Shown here: piece by piece, positions 11,746 to 24,006 of the stretch | How the letters are laid out: each line of letters starts with the position of its first letter | Numbering within the stretch: the stretch's first letter is position 1 | From: Gloeopeniophorella convolvens | Lineage: Eukaryota > Basidiomycota > Agaricomycetes > Russulales | NCBI GenBank assembly: GCA_022496205.1 | Contig: WTXD01000041.1 | Coordinates: 167,256 to 231,255, forward strand | Reading direction: 5' to 3' | Length of the DNA stretch: 64,000 bases | Made by a program: the position numbers and the translations under genes | The notes under the pieces: model-generated | Databases searched by the model: none | Seen by the model: the letters and a program-made list of their open reading frames with translations, nothing else | What the model was told of the DNA's origin: nothing

Positions 11746-14700
11746 CTATACTGTCGAGATGGCCCACGCTCCTCGGGCGTATCCATCATGCCTTCCCACT
11801 TCCATCCCGGGACCGAGTGGAACATGGGGTCCGGCGCGCCTGAGATCTCCTTCCAGGTGGTCGAGCGGATCATATCCTCCTCTTTCACGTTGGATATCTG
11901 GGGGGAAGGACCTGCATTGCCCGTGTGCGGGTGGTCCTGATCAGACGCGGACTCTGGGCTTGGATTCGTAGACGAACCCGCAACGAGATCCGGGGTAGGT
12001 GTATCGTCCCACGCCGCGAGGTCAAGAAATTCGCTCATCATGTCATTGGCGGGTAGATGGTGTGGAGATGCCGGCGGTAGGTCGCCAAAGCCAGAGAATG
12101 AAGAGAGAGTTGAGTCGTCAAAGTCGCCCGTTGGCGGGCAGGCACGGAGGATTTCGTCCAGCGCGTTCGACGCTGCTTCGGCCGATTCGGGGTTCTCGTC
12201 AATGAACTTGGTGACGCTCTCAACGAACGCCAGAGCTTGATCATCGGTCTTGACGCTCTCGGCTTGTTCATCACGCTTGCGGACCTCCTCATTAGGCACA
12301 CCTTCCCACTCCGACTTGACCCTCTTCGGAGATGGAGCGGACACGCCGCCCGGAGTGGCGCCTTCGCCTTCGTCCTCATGGGGCCTCTTGTGCCCACCCT
12401 TACCGTCCGCGGGGGTCGGTGCGGAGGCTGGGGTAGCGGCAGTAGCAGGGGTAGATGCCGACGTGTCTAATGTATTAGCCTTCGTGGACTTGCGACGAGG
12501 GGCGGGCTTAGGCTTTGCAGGGGCCTTTCCTTTGCCGGGGGATTTCGGCGTCTGAGGAGACGGGGCTGTGATAGAAGGTGTTGCCGCCTGAGGCGTTGGG
12601 GTGGAAACCGCGTGCATAGGTGGCGGCGTTGGCGTAGATACCGCAGCGCCAGCAGTCTGTGCTTGGGAAGGTTTCCGCTGGTGTCTCTGCGGTGGCACAG
12701 CCGCGTGTGGTGGACGAGGGGCCGCTGCCGGCGCGTTTGGCATGGCTGAAGTGGCAGGCTGACCAAACGCAGGAGCAGCCATCGACGGCGGCGGCTGTGG
12801 CGCGGAAGGACCGCTGGCATGCGGGAACGCAGGGGGTAGTTGTCGGCCCAAGACGGCCAGACCATGCCGCAGGCCTTTATCCATGTTGTCGGCCTCTTGG
12901 ATCATTCCCCGAATCGTGTGAAGTTCGAGCACGTATCGTGGGTTGGGCTTGTTGAGTTCGTCCAACTGGAATTTCGTCGAGTGCATCTAGGGCGGAGGGT
13001 AGCAACATTAGTTGTGTTACTATCGCGCGTCAATTGACACAACATACCATCCGGAATACCCTCATCGCGATTTCCTGCCGTTTTGACGTGGGCGGTGAAC
13101 TACTAGAAGCGAACACGATGGGCATGATGTTCTCAATGCTCTTCAAGACATGATCAAGTCGTTCCAGCGTCCGTTTATAATCATCAATATCATTCACGGA
13201 CAAAGAGTTGACGTTCTCAATGTTTTCGAAGCCTGTAAAGAGATTTCAGCAATGCGACGAGAGGGGTGGAGTAGCAAGACGTACTCTGTGCGGAGGTCAT
13301 CCTCTTGACTTCGTCGAGCCATCTCTTCACGGCCATTTCTTCCTGGGCCGTCGGCATGCGTGCATTGCCCGGGGCCGCCGAGGGCGCGGCAGGGTTCATA
13401 CCGACCATGTTGTTCAGGTTCACCGGAGCAGGCATAGAGCCCGGCTGGCTTTGCGAACTGCCGGCGGAGCTGCCGCTAGTCAATTGCGGATTCATCGCGG
13501 CGATATTTGGTCCCATCGCCTGCGCTGTCGGGGGCCGAGCGAGCGAGCCCACGCCATTGAACATAGAGGTGGACTGGGCGAGAGCCTGTCGCTGGAGCTG
13601 GAGTTGGTGCATCTGCTGCTGATTGACCTGACCCGGCGTCTGACCCATGGGTTGAAGAGCAGCCGCCTGGTTGAGTGGTCCGCGGTTGTCGGGCTGAACT
13701 TGGTTCTTCGAAATGGCGAAGCGGAAACCATTCTGATCTTGGGCTGCACGTTGCAAATTGTCGCGATGCTGCTCCAGATACTGGATGACGTTATGGGGAA
13801 TATGATGAGCTTCCAGGTCGGCCCCAGACGTATGAGAGAACCGTGGAAGGAGGCCCATGGTCTCGGGGGAGATATGCGGCGGATTTGGGAGAATACTAGC
13901 CCGTAACGCCTGATAGTCCGCTTCTGACGGCTGATGCTGTTGGACCTGCTGTGGGAGTGCTTGAGTAGATGGACCTTGACCAGAGGAGGCCTGTGCCTGT
14001 ATTTGCGCTTTGTATCGCGTCATGAGGTTGCTCAGATAGGCGTGGTCAAATCGACGCAGCAGCTCATTGTATATCTGTTGTAGCCTGTGCGCAATCACCG
14101 GTCCACACCTCGCTGGCTGGGTCCCGTCACCCCCAAACTGAGTGAAGCCCAACGCCGCGCCAATTAATGGCCACTCGTCGTTTTGAGTGACCTAAAATAG
14201 GTGAGTGACATGAAGAAGCAAACTAGAAAGTACGTACCGCATCATAGCCACTTCGCGCATTCACCGCTTGATGGAGATTGTAGAGACTGATGACACGGTT
14301 TTCGATCATGAGGTCGCGCTCGCTGATCTTGAGGTGGATCGTCGACGAAAACTGTGCGAAGTACTGTTTGAACCTGTCCTCGGGGAGCGGCAGGAATTTG
14401 GTGATTTGAATGGACGGCTGCGAAGACGGCGGGCGATTCTGTAGCGCCTGTTGCGGCGTAGCGCCACCAGGCACCTGAGCGAGCGCACCATTATAAGGTA
14501 AGCTAGTGGCGGCGGCATGAGGCGACATTTGAGACAAATTTGGCTGAGGAGTCGCCGCATGAGGCGCAAAAGTCTGCTGAGGCGTAGGGATGCTGCGCTG
14601 AGGTGGTGCCGTGTTAACTGTTGCCTGGTGTATGGCTGGGCTGCCGTGTTGGGGGGGTCGCTCCACTCCAAATATCCCCGAGGGTCGCGCAGTAGCATCA

Positions 14701-15900
14701 AGCAGCCCTGCACCATTGACTGTTTGCTGTACTGCGTCGGCACTGAGACAATATGAGTAATGTTCCATTTAGGTAAATTGCGGCTCACCCCTGTCCCGGT
14801 CGTTGCTTCGACTTGATTAGATTCTGAAGGCGAAGCGCAAACTGCCTCTGGCCGTCGAGCTTCACTCTGAAAAGGTTTCTCCGCTGAGCGTCGGCATCTC
14901 CGGTGGGGGCGGCAGCGGTAGTGAGCAACTTCTCTCCGTCGCTGATGCTACGCATTAACTGGTTGTAGATGCTCATGAGCTGCGCTGGTTGGGCCTGAGC
15001 GAGGCCTTGAGGGTTGTTGAGGATCTGCTGCATGCCCAGGATGGAATTCTGCGCCGTTTGAGGAGTTGGAGACGTCTGGAGAGCTGCAGCAGAGACGGAT
15101 GGAGAGGGTTGGACGAAGCCTTGCGATAACGGCGCTTGTTGACCTGGGGGAAGACCCATTCCAGGGGGATGAAGGTTTTGACCGACGCGAGAGGCGAAGG
15201 TAGAGCCGTTCGGAGGCTGCTGATTGTGCGCCATTATCATGTTCAATTGACGAGCGTGCGACGGGTCCTGCGATTGTATGGCGCGCTGGAGAGGGTTCAT
15301 GGTATGGAGTTGGTTATTACCAGCGGCTTGGGCTCGTTGCGCCGCCAATGCAGCGATCTGCTGTTGTGCCGCGTTGGCTGGCATTGAGCCTGCGGGTAAG
15401 CCAGCTTGCATTGGTTGGGTAACGTTTTGATCCTGGAACGAACGGGCATGGTTTGCTTGCGCTTGTTGGAAGCGCTGACGCGCCTGATCAGGTGTCATGA
15501 GACCCTGTTGAATCTGATTGCGCAAGTATTGGAACAGCTGGGAGAAAATAATATGAGCAAGGACGTCCGAGGACAAGGGCGGAGACAAAAATATTGTGAG
15601 CGCGTGTGGACAATTGCTGACTAAGCACGCGATCCGTGTATGCCAAAACCGATGCGGCCCAGCGCTGATGAAGCGGGAGGGCTCAAACGAGGGGCGCTAG
15701 GATAGCGTACGCCCCGACAACATAGCCGAGTATATAACAGTAGGACGGGGTATCGTTTCTTGACAGTATGGAGAAGTGATGGATGTCTAGGATCAAGACG
15801 CACCTGTTGCTGCTGTTGCTGTGACAAGCCGCCCGCAGCGCCCCCCTGCATCGAGTCTCCGCCGGCACCGTTCAAGTGCTGTTGCTGCTGCTGCTGTTGT

Positions 15901-15968
<68 letters not shown>

Positions 15969-16211
15969 TTGCTGTTGTTGCTGCTGGTGTTGTTGGAGCT
16001 GTTGCTGTTGCTGCTGCAAATGCTGTCGCTGCATTTGCATCTGCTGCCAGACTCTGCTATCCTCGGCGTTCCTGATTCCGCCGAGAGTGGGCTGTGTACC
16101 TAGCTGCTGTTGCTGCTGTGGCAAAGGACGAAGCTGGCCCTGCTGAGAGGGAAGCCCGGCAGGAAAGTTGTTCGGGTAGCCAGAGTATGCATTAGGGAGC
16201 CGATCGGACAT
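11746..16211 (-). CDS. Large polyQ protein with ARID-like domain, putative SWI1-type chromatin remodelling subunit
   Basis: Probably a nuclear chromatin or transcription coregulator. Starting at 16211 the first exon is Gln-rich with a very long polyQ tract and ends at 15,804 with a long intron (about 15,538-15,803). Then come QNQIQ-rich and Pro/Ala/Gln-rich segments. An ARID-like block is split by an intron near 14,187-14,237: LPLPEDRFKQYFAQF, ISLYNLHQAVNARSGYDAV, then TQNDEWPLIGAALGFTQFG and AHRLQQIYNELLRRFDHAYL. This pattern (L-Y-N-L-H..V..R-G-Y..V, W..I...LGF, L...Y...L..F) fits ARID. Later exons hold MAVKRWLDEVKRMT, a coiled segment after 13,260, and a Pro/Ser/Lys-rich tail with acidic patches. 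The natural end is uncertain; see findings. SWI1 is inferred from polyQ plus ARID; a Mediator-type protein is the alternative. Confidence 0.62.
15878..16018 (-). repeat. CAG/CAA repeat encoding polyglutamine
   Basis: A run of mixed CAG and CAA codons on the minus strand, broken only by rare His, in the first exon of the ARID-like gene. The CAA interruptions would limit pure-triplet slippage. On the plus strand it produces false poly-Cys, poly-Leu and poly-Ala frames. Confidence 0.9.
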
Positions 16212-17825
16212 CGTTCATGGGGCGGAGGATGAAATATGAGGGGGAGAGCCGGGGGAAGCCGAAAAGACGAGGCCGGGAGGAACTCGAGGGACCAAGCGGA
16301 CGAATAACAGGCCTGGGGCGAGCGGCGGGAGGGACGGGGAGGGGACGGGCGGAGGAGATGGAGGGGATGGCGGTGGGAGGCAAGAGCTGTTGTCCCCGTA
16401 GGACGACACGGCTCACTTGCAGTCACAGCGGAGTTAGAATCCGTTTGCCCATATTATTCCCTTTAGTCCACCCGTTTTCCTCCTCCCTGCTCCTCGCCAG
16501 CGACCGTCAAGAGCGCATAGACCCCTCCTTCAAATCCGCTTCAAGCTCCTCCACGTTGCGCTCGAGGCAGCCCACTCTCGACCCCGCCCCCGTCCCCGCG
16601 CCCTACACACCCGTGGCCCGTGGGCGTCCTCCTCTCCCCGTCGCTTAGGTAAGGCCATCTATCGGCATATCCCGCTCTCTGCCTTGCTCTCCAGTCCCTC
16701 GTCACCCTGCCTCCTAGCGCCGCCCTGCCCCAGCACAGCTCTCCGTTCGATCCGTGTTCGCGGCGAGTCGTTTCAGTGCTCGCTCACCCTTCTTGATACT
16801 TCCCAGTCGCCCCGCCTGCTGGTCCCCGTTCTTGGTGCCACTGGCTGCCCATTCCATTGGCACGTACCTGTGCCACGATCAACCCTTTGTCCGTTCCGCG
16901 TCTTTCTACACTTACAACGATCGTAGCATATACCTACCGCACCGTACATGTGTGCGTCTCAGCTGATTCCACTCGAATAATCTTTCTTCTCTGCTAGCGC
17001 TCTATTCCCGCGCACTCCGGACACGCTTCCGCCGCACCTGACCTCCACGTCCCATACCGTCATCATCTGATGCTGCCCTTCTCAATCTTGCTACCTGCGT
17101 ATCTTTAAGACGCTATCCCAGAGTCTTTGGGTGTCGTCCTTCTCCGCTGCTGCAGTAACAGTCCAGGTGAGGCCGCTATCTTGTATTCGGCTTACCCTTG
17201 TTTTAGAGTGGGATGCTCGACAAGGCACCCGGGATCGTGATAACATCAGCAACGGAGACTACCTCTACCCCGCCACTCCCAGTGCTTCGTGGCCATCTGG
17301 GTGCCATTCTCTGCTGGTACGCCGCGTTCACAGCCCCCACCTGGGAGAGTAATGGTTGAACGTTAGGCCATCATCCCCGTAAGATAATTCCGTGGTTCTG
17401 AATTTACGTCTCTATGGCCTGAGGACGACCCTTGAGGGCCCCCCTTCGCCCCCGTCCTTACTTAAATACTCACACTGTACCTGACTTTATGTAAAGCCAA
17501 ATTCTATCTTCTTGTGACGTCTCCTATCCAGTATTGGCTTCCAAGGATGGTCATATCACCCGCAGAATGCCTCGACCACCTAGACACGTATTAAGGACTA
17601 TCAGAACCGGCTTGATGTGGCCCGTCTGAGGCAGGGCCGCATGGCTGGAAGGCAATGGCTGCTGGCCTGGGAAGAGGAAGCGTACAACGAGGCGGCGTTG
17701 AGTCACGTGCGTGAGGTAATAATCACATGGGAACGGAGGAGGACAGACACCCGCGGTTATATTGCCATCTCCAATTTTCCGACAAATCTCTGTCTTTCTC
17801 CTGGGCACCGCGGCTCTCACAGCCA
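16212..17825. other. Divergent intergenic region, pyrimidine-rich on plus strand
   Basis: About 1.6 kb between the ARID-like gene and the J-domain gene. The plus strand is rich in C/T tracts from 16,430 to 17,150, which may be a long 5' leader of the ARID-like gene read on the minus strand as purine-rich sequence. No convincing coding region, tRNA or repeat family seen. Confidence 0.4.
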
Positions 17826-19183
17826 ATGCTATCATCACCAGCGTCCATGTTCGGTTCGGTGCTGTCTTCAGGTGCGTTGCTTTCGATGTTGACCACCTAC
17901 GGTGCGCGCTAACCCCTTGCTTAAGCCTCAGATTACTTCTATCTCCCTATCGACGATGAGCCTCACCTAGACAACCCCCCACCCTCTACCATCTCACATT
18001 CGTACACCAAGTCATTATTATGGGACAACTCAGAGGAGTCGTCAACGGATCATTCAGACGACCTACCTACCCGCCCATCTAGTCCGACCCCTCTAAGAAC
18101 CAAACATCGACGCCGACAAGAAATAACAGACATTCTCGAACAACAAGACTTGTACAATATTCTTGGACTTTCCCGCGCAGCTGCAGCAGACAAACTGGAG
18201 TTGAGGCGAGCTTATCTATCCCGGAGTCGAGCGTGCCACCCAGAGTGCGTACCCTGATGCCTTACTTTCACACACCCCTTGCTCACCCATCATGATGAAC
18301 TTTCTCCATCACACCCGCGATTTCACCACAATAGCAAATTCCCTGACAACCCCGAAGCAACGTATGCTTTTCAGAAGGTCTCCGTAGCGTACAACGTTCT
18401 ATCCAACCCCGCCTCCAAACGAATCTACGACTCGCACCCTGCCGCACATGAATTCGCTAGCAACACACCAGGCGCCGCCATGCGCGCAGAGGAAACGCTA
18501 CGGAGCGTCGTCGTTGGAATCTTTAACGACTTCCTAGATGGCGACCTGGAGATGGTGCGCACGCTACTACGTAAGTGTTTTCGGCTCGTTGCAAGGCAAG
18601 TAACCAACCAAGCCTTCCGCTTCCCCAGGAGGCGTAAACGACTTGAGCCCATCATTGCGCCTTGGTGATGAAGGGGTTGATTCTATCCTTCTCACGTTGC
18701 AGGGCCTCCGCGATCGCGTCCTCAGTAAGCTTCCTTCCTTCTGTCCTCAAGGGTCGGTGCACTCACCCATGCCGTCTGCACTCTGCAGCCTGCCGCGCCC
18801 TCACGCACACCGTCATCTCGACCCTCTACCACCTCCTCGACACGCATGCATCACTAGCAAAGCTTTCCTATTTCTCCCTACGCCCACGCGCCCGTCTCTC
18901 GCTGCGCCTTGCACGCATCACCCTTGCGCTGCCCCTCGCGCTCGAAGAGGAGCTGCGCCACCAGCGGGGGGCGCGTGCACGCAGTCGAGCACGCCGCCGC
19001 CGCGAGCACCGCGAGCGGGTCAACGTGGCAGCGCCCGGCGCGGAGAGCGAAGACGAGACAGACCGCGGGCGCAACAGCGACGGGGACTCGCGTGCCAGCC
19101 GTGTGTTCTTCCCGCGGCATGTGATGTTCCTTATCGAAGGCGTTGTAGTCGGGCTCGAGAAGATGGAGGGCGTGCTGAGGTAG
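17826..19183 (+). CDS. J-domain (DnaJ/HSP40) co-chaperone
   Basis: Co-chaperone expected to stimulate an Hsp70 ATPase. The first exon (MLSSPASMFGSVLSS) is joined over an intron (about 17,872-17,928) to SDYFYLPIDDEPHLD and a Ser/Asp-rich linker. The J domain follows: DLYNILGLSRAAAADKLELR, RAYLSRSRACHPD, KFPDNPEATYAFQKVSVAYN and VLSNPASKRIYDSH. The essential HPD is intact only in the spliced message, its Asp codon being split by the intron that starts at about 18,243. Further exons encode RSVVVGIFNDFLDGDLEMV and ITLALPLALEEELRHQRG, then an Arg/Glu-rich segment, and the conserved-looking end HVMFLIEGVVVGLEKMEG. No Gly/Phe or Cys-repeat region, so it is a type C J protein. Its client is unknown. 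Confidence 0.8.
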
Positions 19184-21898
19184 ACCGTGCCTCCCATCCC
19201 CGTCTTGCCACGCGCACTTTTCCTCTTCCTGGTTCACTTCCTTCTGGGGGCATCACTCTTCGTCTCTTTATCACGGCTTTCACCCTATGCTATGACGCTC
19301 CGTCTCCCCCCGCAAAACGCAACACAAGAGCGGGCTCTCCCTGTGGAAGGAGGGCGCCGCATCCCTGTATCCCGATCCTGTCTCCTATTCCAGGCTAACA
19401 CTATAGACATGGCCCCTAGCCTAGCGCCTCCACCCCCGCATGTACTCGTACACCCGGCCCTCCTCTTATCCCATCGCATCGTGTACCGCCCCCGTACCAG
19501 CTACCACTATTTTACTAGATATCCATGTATGTACGTCGGCCCCGTGCAACCGCCACTTTTTCCATCACCTTCACATTGCTCGCAAGCACAGCTCGAGCGC
19601 GAGCGCGAGCATAACGCTCCGTGCGCGCGAGCTCCGGCTCGGAGTTCGCGCGCGGGCCTGGGTCATGTACTTGCACGAGGCGCAGACGCCCCAGCGCGGC
19701 GGGAGAGGCCCCTCCGCGGTCGCCCGAGCCCGGAGGACGCAAAATCATGCGCGTGCGCGCGGCTGCCGGCGGCGGCACTGAGATGCGCCTGCACCTGCGC
19801 CTGACACGGGCAGCTGCGCGGGGCCACACGGAGGCTGTCCCACCGAGGCCCGCGCTGCAGCGCGCCGCGCTGTGCACGTCATTCTGCAGATGCATGATAC
19901 TGACAGGCGGCCGCCGTGGACCCGACCCCCATCGTCATCGCCACATCCGGCCGGGCGCCTCGCTTCCCAGACGAGGCATGGCGCAGGACTGGTACCGCTC
20001 CCGCGGTACTGCTGGCTGCTGGCCGCGCCGCGCGGCACGTACACATGTCCCCGCGGAGAAGCCGCCCGTGCGCGATAGCTGCGCCGCGCGGCAGAGTCAG
20101 CAGGTGCAGGCCGGGACGTAGGTGTAGGGGGACTGCACGCCCATCGCGGCCGAGGCTGGGCGATGATATCATGCCGTGGCCGTGTGCGCGCGCGCGAGGC
20201 CGGCCGCGGCGCGCACGGGCCAGCGGGCTACACCTGCGATCTGGTATCGTAGAAGGTTCTTGGGAGGGCATGAGACGCGGATGAATTGCGAGGCGTGCAG
20301 ATGATGGGAGCGGTGTTTTTTGGGAACATGCGCGCCGCGGCGCCGGCGCGGTGCAGCGCTACGCTTGCCTGCGCTTGCGCGGCGTGAGTTTCGCGATGTG
20401 CACGTTCGATGTACGCATGGCATGTGCGTCCGCGGAGGCTGCACGGAGGCGCGGGCGTATGCGGACCTGTTCGTGCAGTGGCGCAGAACCTTGCTCTCCG
20501 CGGAGCGGGTGGTTCGCTTGCTTGAGGGGCCTGTCACATCTGCAATAGTTTCGAGTCGTGCACGGTGATATCCGGCGTGAGACGAATGACAGAACCCCTA
20601 CATCCGAGTATGTCAGGTAGGACGAGGGATGTCGGCGCCCGTCACAGAGTAATCCAGCGCGCGCGCCAGCAGAACGGCGATCCCCCCCGCGAAACCCCGC
20701 CAGCTGGCTCAAGGGAGGAGGCGCCGTATCTGGGTGTTGGTTGTGGCACAATGCTGGGTGGCTAGAAGCCGCGGCACCTATCGTGTAGGCGCTACACACG
20801 ACAAGAGAGGGCATGCAACGGATGTGGCGCTCCACCGCCCGGGCGCTATCAACATACCGCGCTTACACGGCGCACCGTATAAGGCACATCTCGCACCCAG
20901 AGAGCGTGGGCGTTTCCAGACAATCAGAAATGCGGCGAAGCCATGCAGCGGAGAAGCACAGGACTACAAGAGTCAAGCGCGGAAACGGGTGCGCACCTCG
21001 TTCAATCACGGTTCACGAGGTGGGTGGAAGGATGCGGCCACACCCCCACCCGTGTCCGTCAAGGAGATGACGCAGTGAAGGCGACGCCACAGAACACGCG
21101 AAGATATCGGAGATGCAAGCAAACAAGAGGTTCACATCCCTCGGATGTGGCCATAAGCTGTCAAGGACACCATCATCGCACTAGCAGCCTCGGGCTGGTA
21201 GAATACGAGTATTCGAAGCAACAAAGCGCTGGTGGTCCCGGGTACCGGATCATATGCTGGAACCTGCGTTCAATAGAGCAGTGGCACGCCGTTTCTAGGA
21301 TGAACACTGCGCGCCAGAGTGCTTCGCCGATATTACTTCTATGCGCAAGCAGTAGACACCGCGCGCATCGGTTGAAGTTGGTGAACGTGGCAGACTGTCA
21401 CGCGCCTGGTGCAGTGGCAGCTCCGGAAATCCTCTCCGATTGGTAAACAGTCCGAGAGAGAAAAGAGCGAGGGGGTCGAAGGTCGAACCTGGTGGTGGTC
21501 CCTGCGTCGTCGCGCAAGACAAGGTGTCCTAGCACTAGCTGGTGCCAGTGGCACCACTCCGTGGGTCCCTTTGTCACGGTCGTGTGCCACTGCTGTGCAA
21601 GCTTATGCGTGTAAAGGACACGCACGCGAGTCCGCGCGCCGCGCGGCATACTGCGCGCGCGTCAGCTTCGCTCCGACGGCTTCTCGCGGGGTCGCGCCGG
21701 GTGCAATCATCGCTGAGCGTAATACGTACTGTTGAAGTTGGTGCATGATGCCACATCGACTACTAACGACAACTTGTGCAACCTATATGACATCTACAGA
21801 CTACACAACCATTCAATGTTCATCCTATCGTACAATCTACTCAGTGACCGATGAGGTTAGCGGACCCAAGGCAGATACTTTCTACTGGAATATCAGCG
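19184..21898. other. Long GC-rich region without a recognisable gene
   Basis: About 2.7 kb. The part from 19,560 to 20,560 is extremely GC-rich with CGCG runs, giving long but low-complexity frames on both strands (Arg, Ala, Pro, Cys-rich) that cross each other and lack family motifs. Nothing resembles splice-joined conserved protein. No tRNA or rRNA seen. It could hold a non-coding transcript or a decayed gene. Confidence 0.45.
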
Positions 21899-22591
21899 TC
21901 AATCCTCCTGTGTGCTAGCGCGCTGGCCCCCCGCATCGACATCCACCCTATCTCGCGAATTCTGGTGCGTCATGTCTGCGCTTCCGCTCGCCTGTCCGGA
22001 TGTCGGGGATCCATTGGCCTCGTACATCGGCCCTGGGACAACGCTCCTGGCTCGAGCAAGAATTCCTCGAGCATTTTCCAGGAAAACATCTATCCTTCTG
22101 TCATCGAGAGCTATGGGATCCAAGTCACTATCACACCGTGAGGGAACGATTTTGACGGAGTATCCGAATGGGAGCCTAAGCACTCACTCCCAATCCACGT
22201 TCGAGTCGACTATTCTTTGCTCTAAACGCACCCCAAACCGCGCCCAACTACGGATCTTCTTGTCTTCTGCTGCCTCGCGCTCTGGATCACGGTCTCCCGC
22301 ATGCCTTCGGTGAGCCCCTGCATACATGATACGTATGATATCTTCCATAACGGTGCTGCGCATGACTTGTAGGTGGATCGGCTGCGCGTCATCGGGATCG
22401 TCGGGCAGGAAACGCCGGACCATTTGTTGAATGCGTATCCACACCTGGTTTTGCTTCTGCTCGGTTATCCTCCCGGCTCTGTATAAAGCCTCCATTCGCC
22501 CCAAAGCCGCGTTCTTGTAAAAGCATATCAGTGAGGCCGTGAGGGACTAGTGCCATTCAGGGGCGGGACATACCCAATCGGGCTCGGCCAT
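21899..22591 (-). CDS. Hypothetical protein, helical, three exons
   Basis: I do not recognise a family. Reading from the right: an 18-nt first exon (MAEPDW, 22,574-22,591), intron with GTATGT donor, then NAALGRMEALYRAGRITEQK and VWIRIQQMVRRFLPDDPDDA, IHLQVMRSTVMEDIIRIMYA and a charged segment. A second intron (about 22,130-22,190) joins to DDLDPIALDDRRIDVFLENA, RGILARARSVVPGPMYEAN and a polar, Asp/Ser-rich tail ending in QED. The N-terminal two thirds look like amphipathic helices, the tail disordered; no signal peptide or membrane segment. Splice signals are good and the joined frame is coherent, so the gene is probably real. Confidence 0.55.
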
Positions 22592-23055
22592 CGGTTCGAT
22601 GTGAGCGCGTCTACACGAAGTGTCGTATGTGCTACCACGCTTTGTTGGCCTCCAACGCTCAGCTCTAGCTACCTCGAGCCGGAGGGAGGATTATAGGCCG
22701 GAATATGGGGGACACTAGCGGGTTGAATGAGCAACTTAAATATCAGCCATTGGGTGGAGTGTAGGGCGGACAGATCAGACCCAGCAATGAGAGGATTTGG
22801 TTGTATTCCAGATGGGTACAAGTCCGCGAAAGGAAGACGTCAACATCCATTATAATCAGCGAGGTAGTAGTCAAGCAGAACGACGTCGCAGACTTTGTGC
22901 GTTTGTAGTTTGCATACAGTAGGCGCCCGTTCAACAACGTCAGCCTTCTCTGCTTTACATAGGACCACTCATACGTCTTCACGAGTTTGACAGCCCAGAT
23001 AGTGCACATTTCGAGTCCAGCGATATGATACACTGACCATCCAGATGGTCGCCAA
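22592..23055. other. Intergenic, one unconvincing short minus-strand frame
   Basis: A 96-codon minus-strand frame (22,743-23,033) lies here, hydrophobic in parts (TTSLIIMDVDVFLS), but without a family match or splice partners. It may be a 5' UTR of the gene ending at 21,899 or a 3' UTR of the next one. Confidence 0.35.
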
Positions 23056-24006
23056 CTACGACATCATTGCCCTGAACCGTGCCCTGTCATCCTGGACAAA
23101 GCTCCACCGATTGACGCGCTCGTTCCAAGACGACACCGAGTTAACAGTGTACTCCGCCGAGGTCGAGGAAGAGAACATGTCCGAATCAGACTCCTCCCGG
23201 CCGCCGCTGCCGTTGTCTGCGTCGATGGCCTCCTCGGCGCCGTTGCCACGCACGTGCGGTGAGCCCCGGCGGGCCATCTCGCGATCGCCGTAGTTCAAGT
23301 GTCCCAATGGAGACCGAGCTCGAGGCTCGGCGGACACAGCAAACGACCCAGCACTACTCAGGCGAACTTGGCGGGTTTCGCGCAGGCGTAAACGTGCCCC
23401 TGCTTTGCCAGAGAGACCGTCGAGCTTGCGCATTGTTTCCGCAACGACCTCTTCGTCAATGTCTGGCCCACCCGGGGCCTGTGACGCCGTAGATTCTGGC
23501 GGGAAGAGCGCTGCATCGGGAGTGCGTTTACTCTGCAAATAGAGTTGCCGCCAACGGCTACTGGAGACGCGTCTGGAGCGGCTTCCACGGGAAGCGCTTC
23601 GTACAGAGCCAGAGCCAACGGTGTCTTGGAGACGCGCTCTGGGCCCGTCGTGAGAAGGGAAGGGTATCGGTCCTATGTGGAGGCTATCGTTTCCTTGCGG
23701 TGGAGTCCAGTTCTCCTTGGGCTTGTCGAGAGTAGAAGCAGAGCGCGCCCGTTCGCCACGCTCCACGAACGTGGCCTCCGCCTGTTCGCGTGTGGAACGC
23801 AAAGACCGCCGTCGTGCTCGAATTGACTTGGGCACGGGAGCCACTGGCAACTGTTCACAAGGCTGCGTCGAAACCGGGGACTTTGCGAGCGGTGTCCGTG
23901 GATAAAGGATAATTTCATCCCCGCTACTCTCCTCCGAAGGCTTGTTAATAGGAGTTCGAGTGATGGCTCGAAAAGCAACGGGGGAAAGGCGGGTGCGAAC
24001 ATACAT
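23056..24006 (-). CDS. Hypothetical disordered protein
   Basis: A single 316-codon frame from the Met at 24,006 to a TAG at 23,056. No domain recognised. The protein is rich in Ser, Arg, Glu and Pro with many potential phosphorylation sites (SGDEIILYPRTPLAKSP, RRVSSSRWRQLYLQSKRTPD) and ends in a more ordered Trp-containing segment (SSWNERVNRWSFVQDD). No signal peptide or membrane segment. The opposite strand is also open for shorter stretches, but only this frame has balanced composition. Upstream exons may exist, since frames continue to about 24,310 without clear splice junctions. Probably real, function unknown. Confidence 0.5.
   Translation of the reverse strand: MYVRTRLSPVAFRAITRTPINKPSEESSGDEIILYPRTPLAKSPVSTQPCEQLPVAPVPKSIRARRRSLRSTREQAEATFVERGERARSASTLDKPKENWTPPQGNDSLHIGPIPFPSHDGPRARLQDTVGSGSVRSASRGSRSRRVSSSRWRQLYLQSKRTPDAALFPPESTASQAPGGPDIDEEVVAETMRKLDGLSGKAGARLRLRETRQVRLSSAGSFAVSAEPRARSPLGHLNYGDREMARRGSPHVRGNGAEEAIDADNGSGGREESDSDMFSSSTSAEYTVNSVSSWNERVNRWSFVQDDRARFRAMMS

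Noticed and set aside
15760..16146. Plus-strand frame with a long poly-Cys run
   Set aside because: Antisense of the CAG/CAA polyglutamine tract; poly-Leu and poly-Ala frames there have the same cause.
18225..18250. Loss of the HPD motif in the J protein
   Set aside because: HPD is restored when the intron starting at about 18,243 is removed.
20100..20600. Several frames of 80-130 codons on both strands
   Set aside because: They are a product of very high GC content; Arg/Ala/Cys-rich and mutually overlapping.
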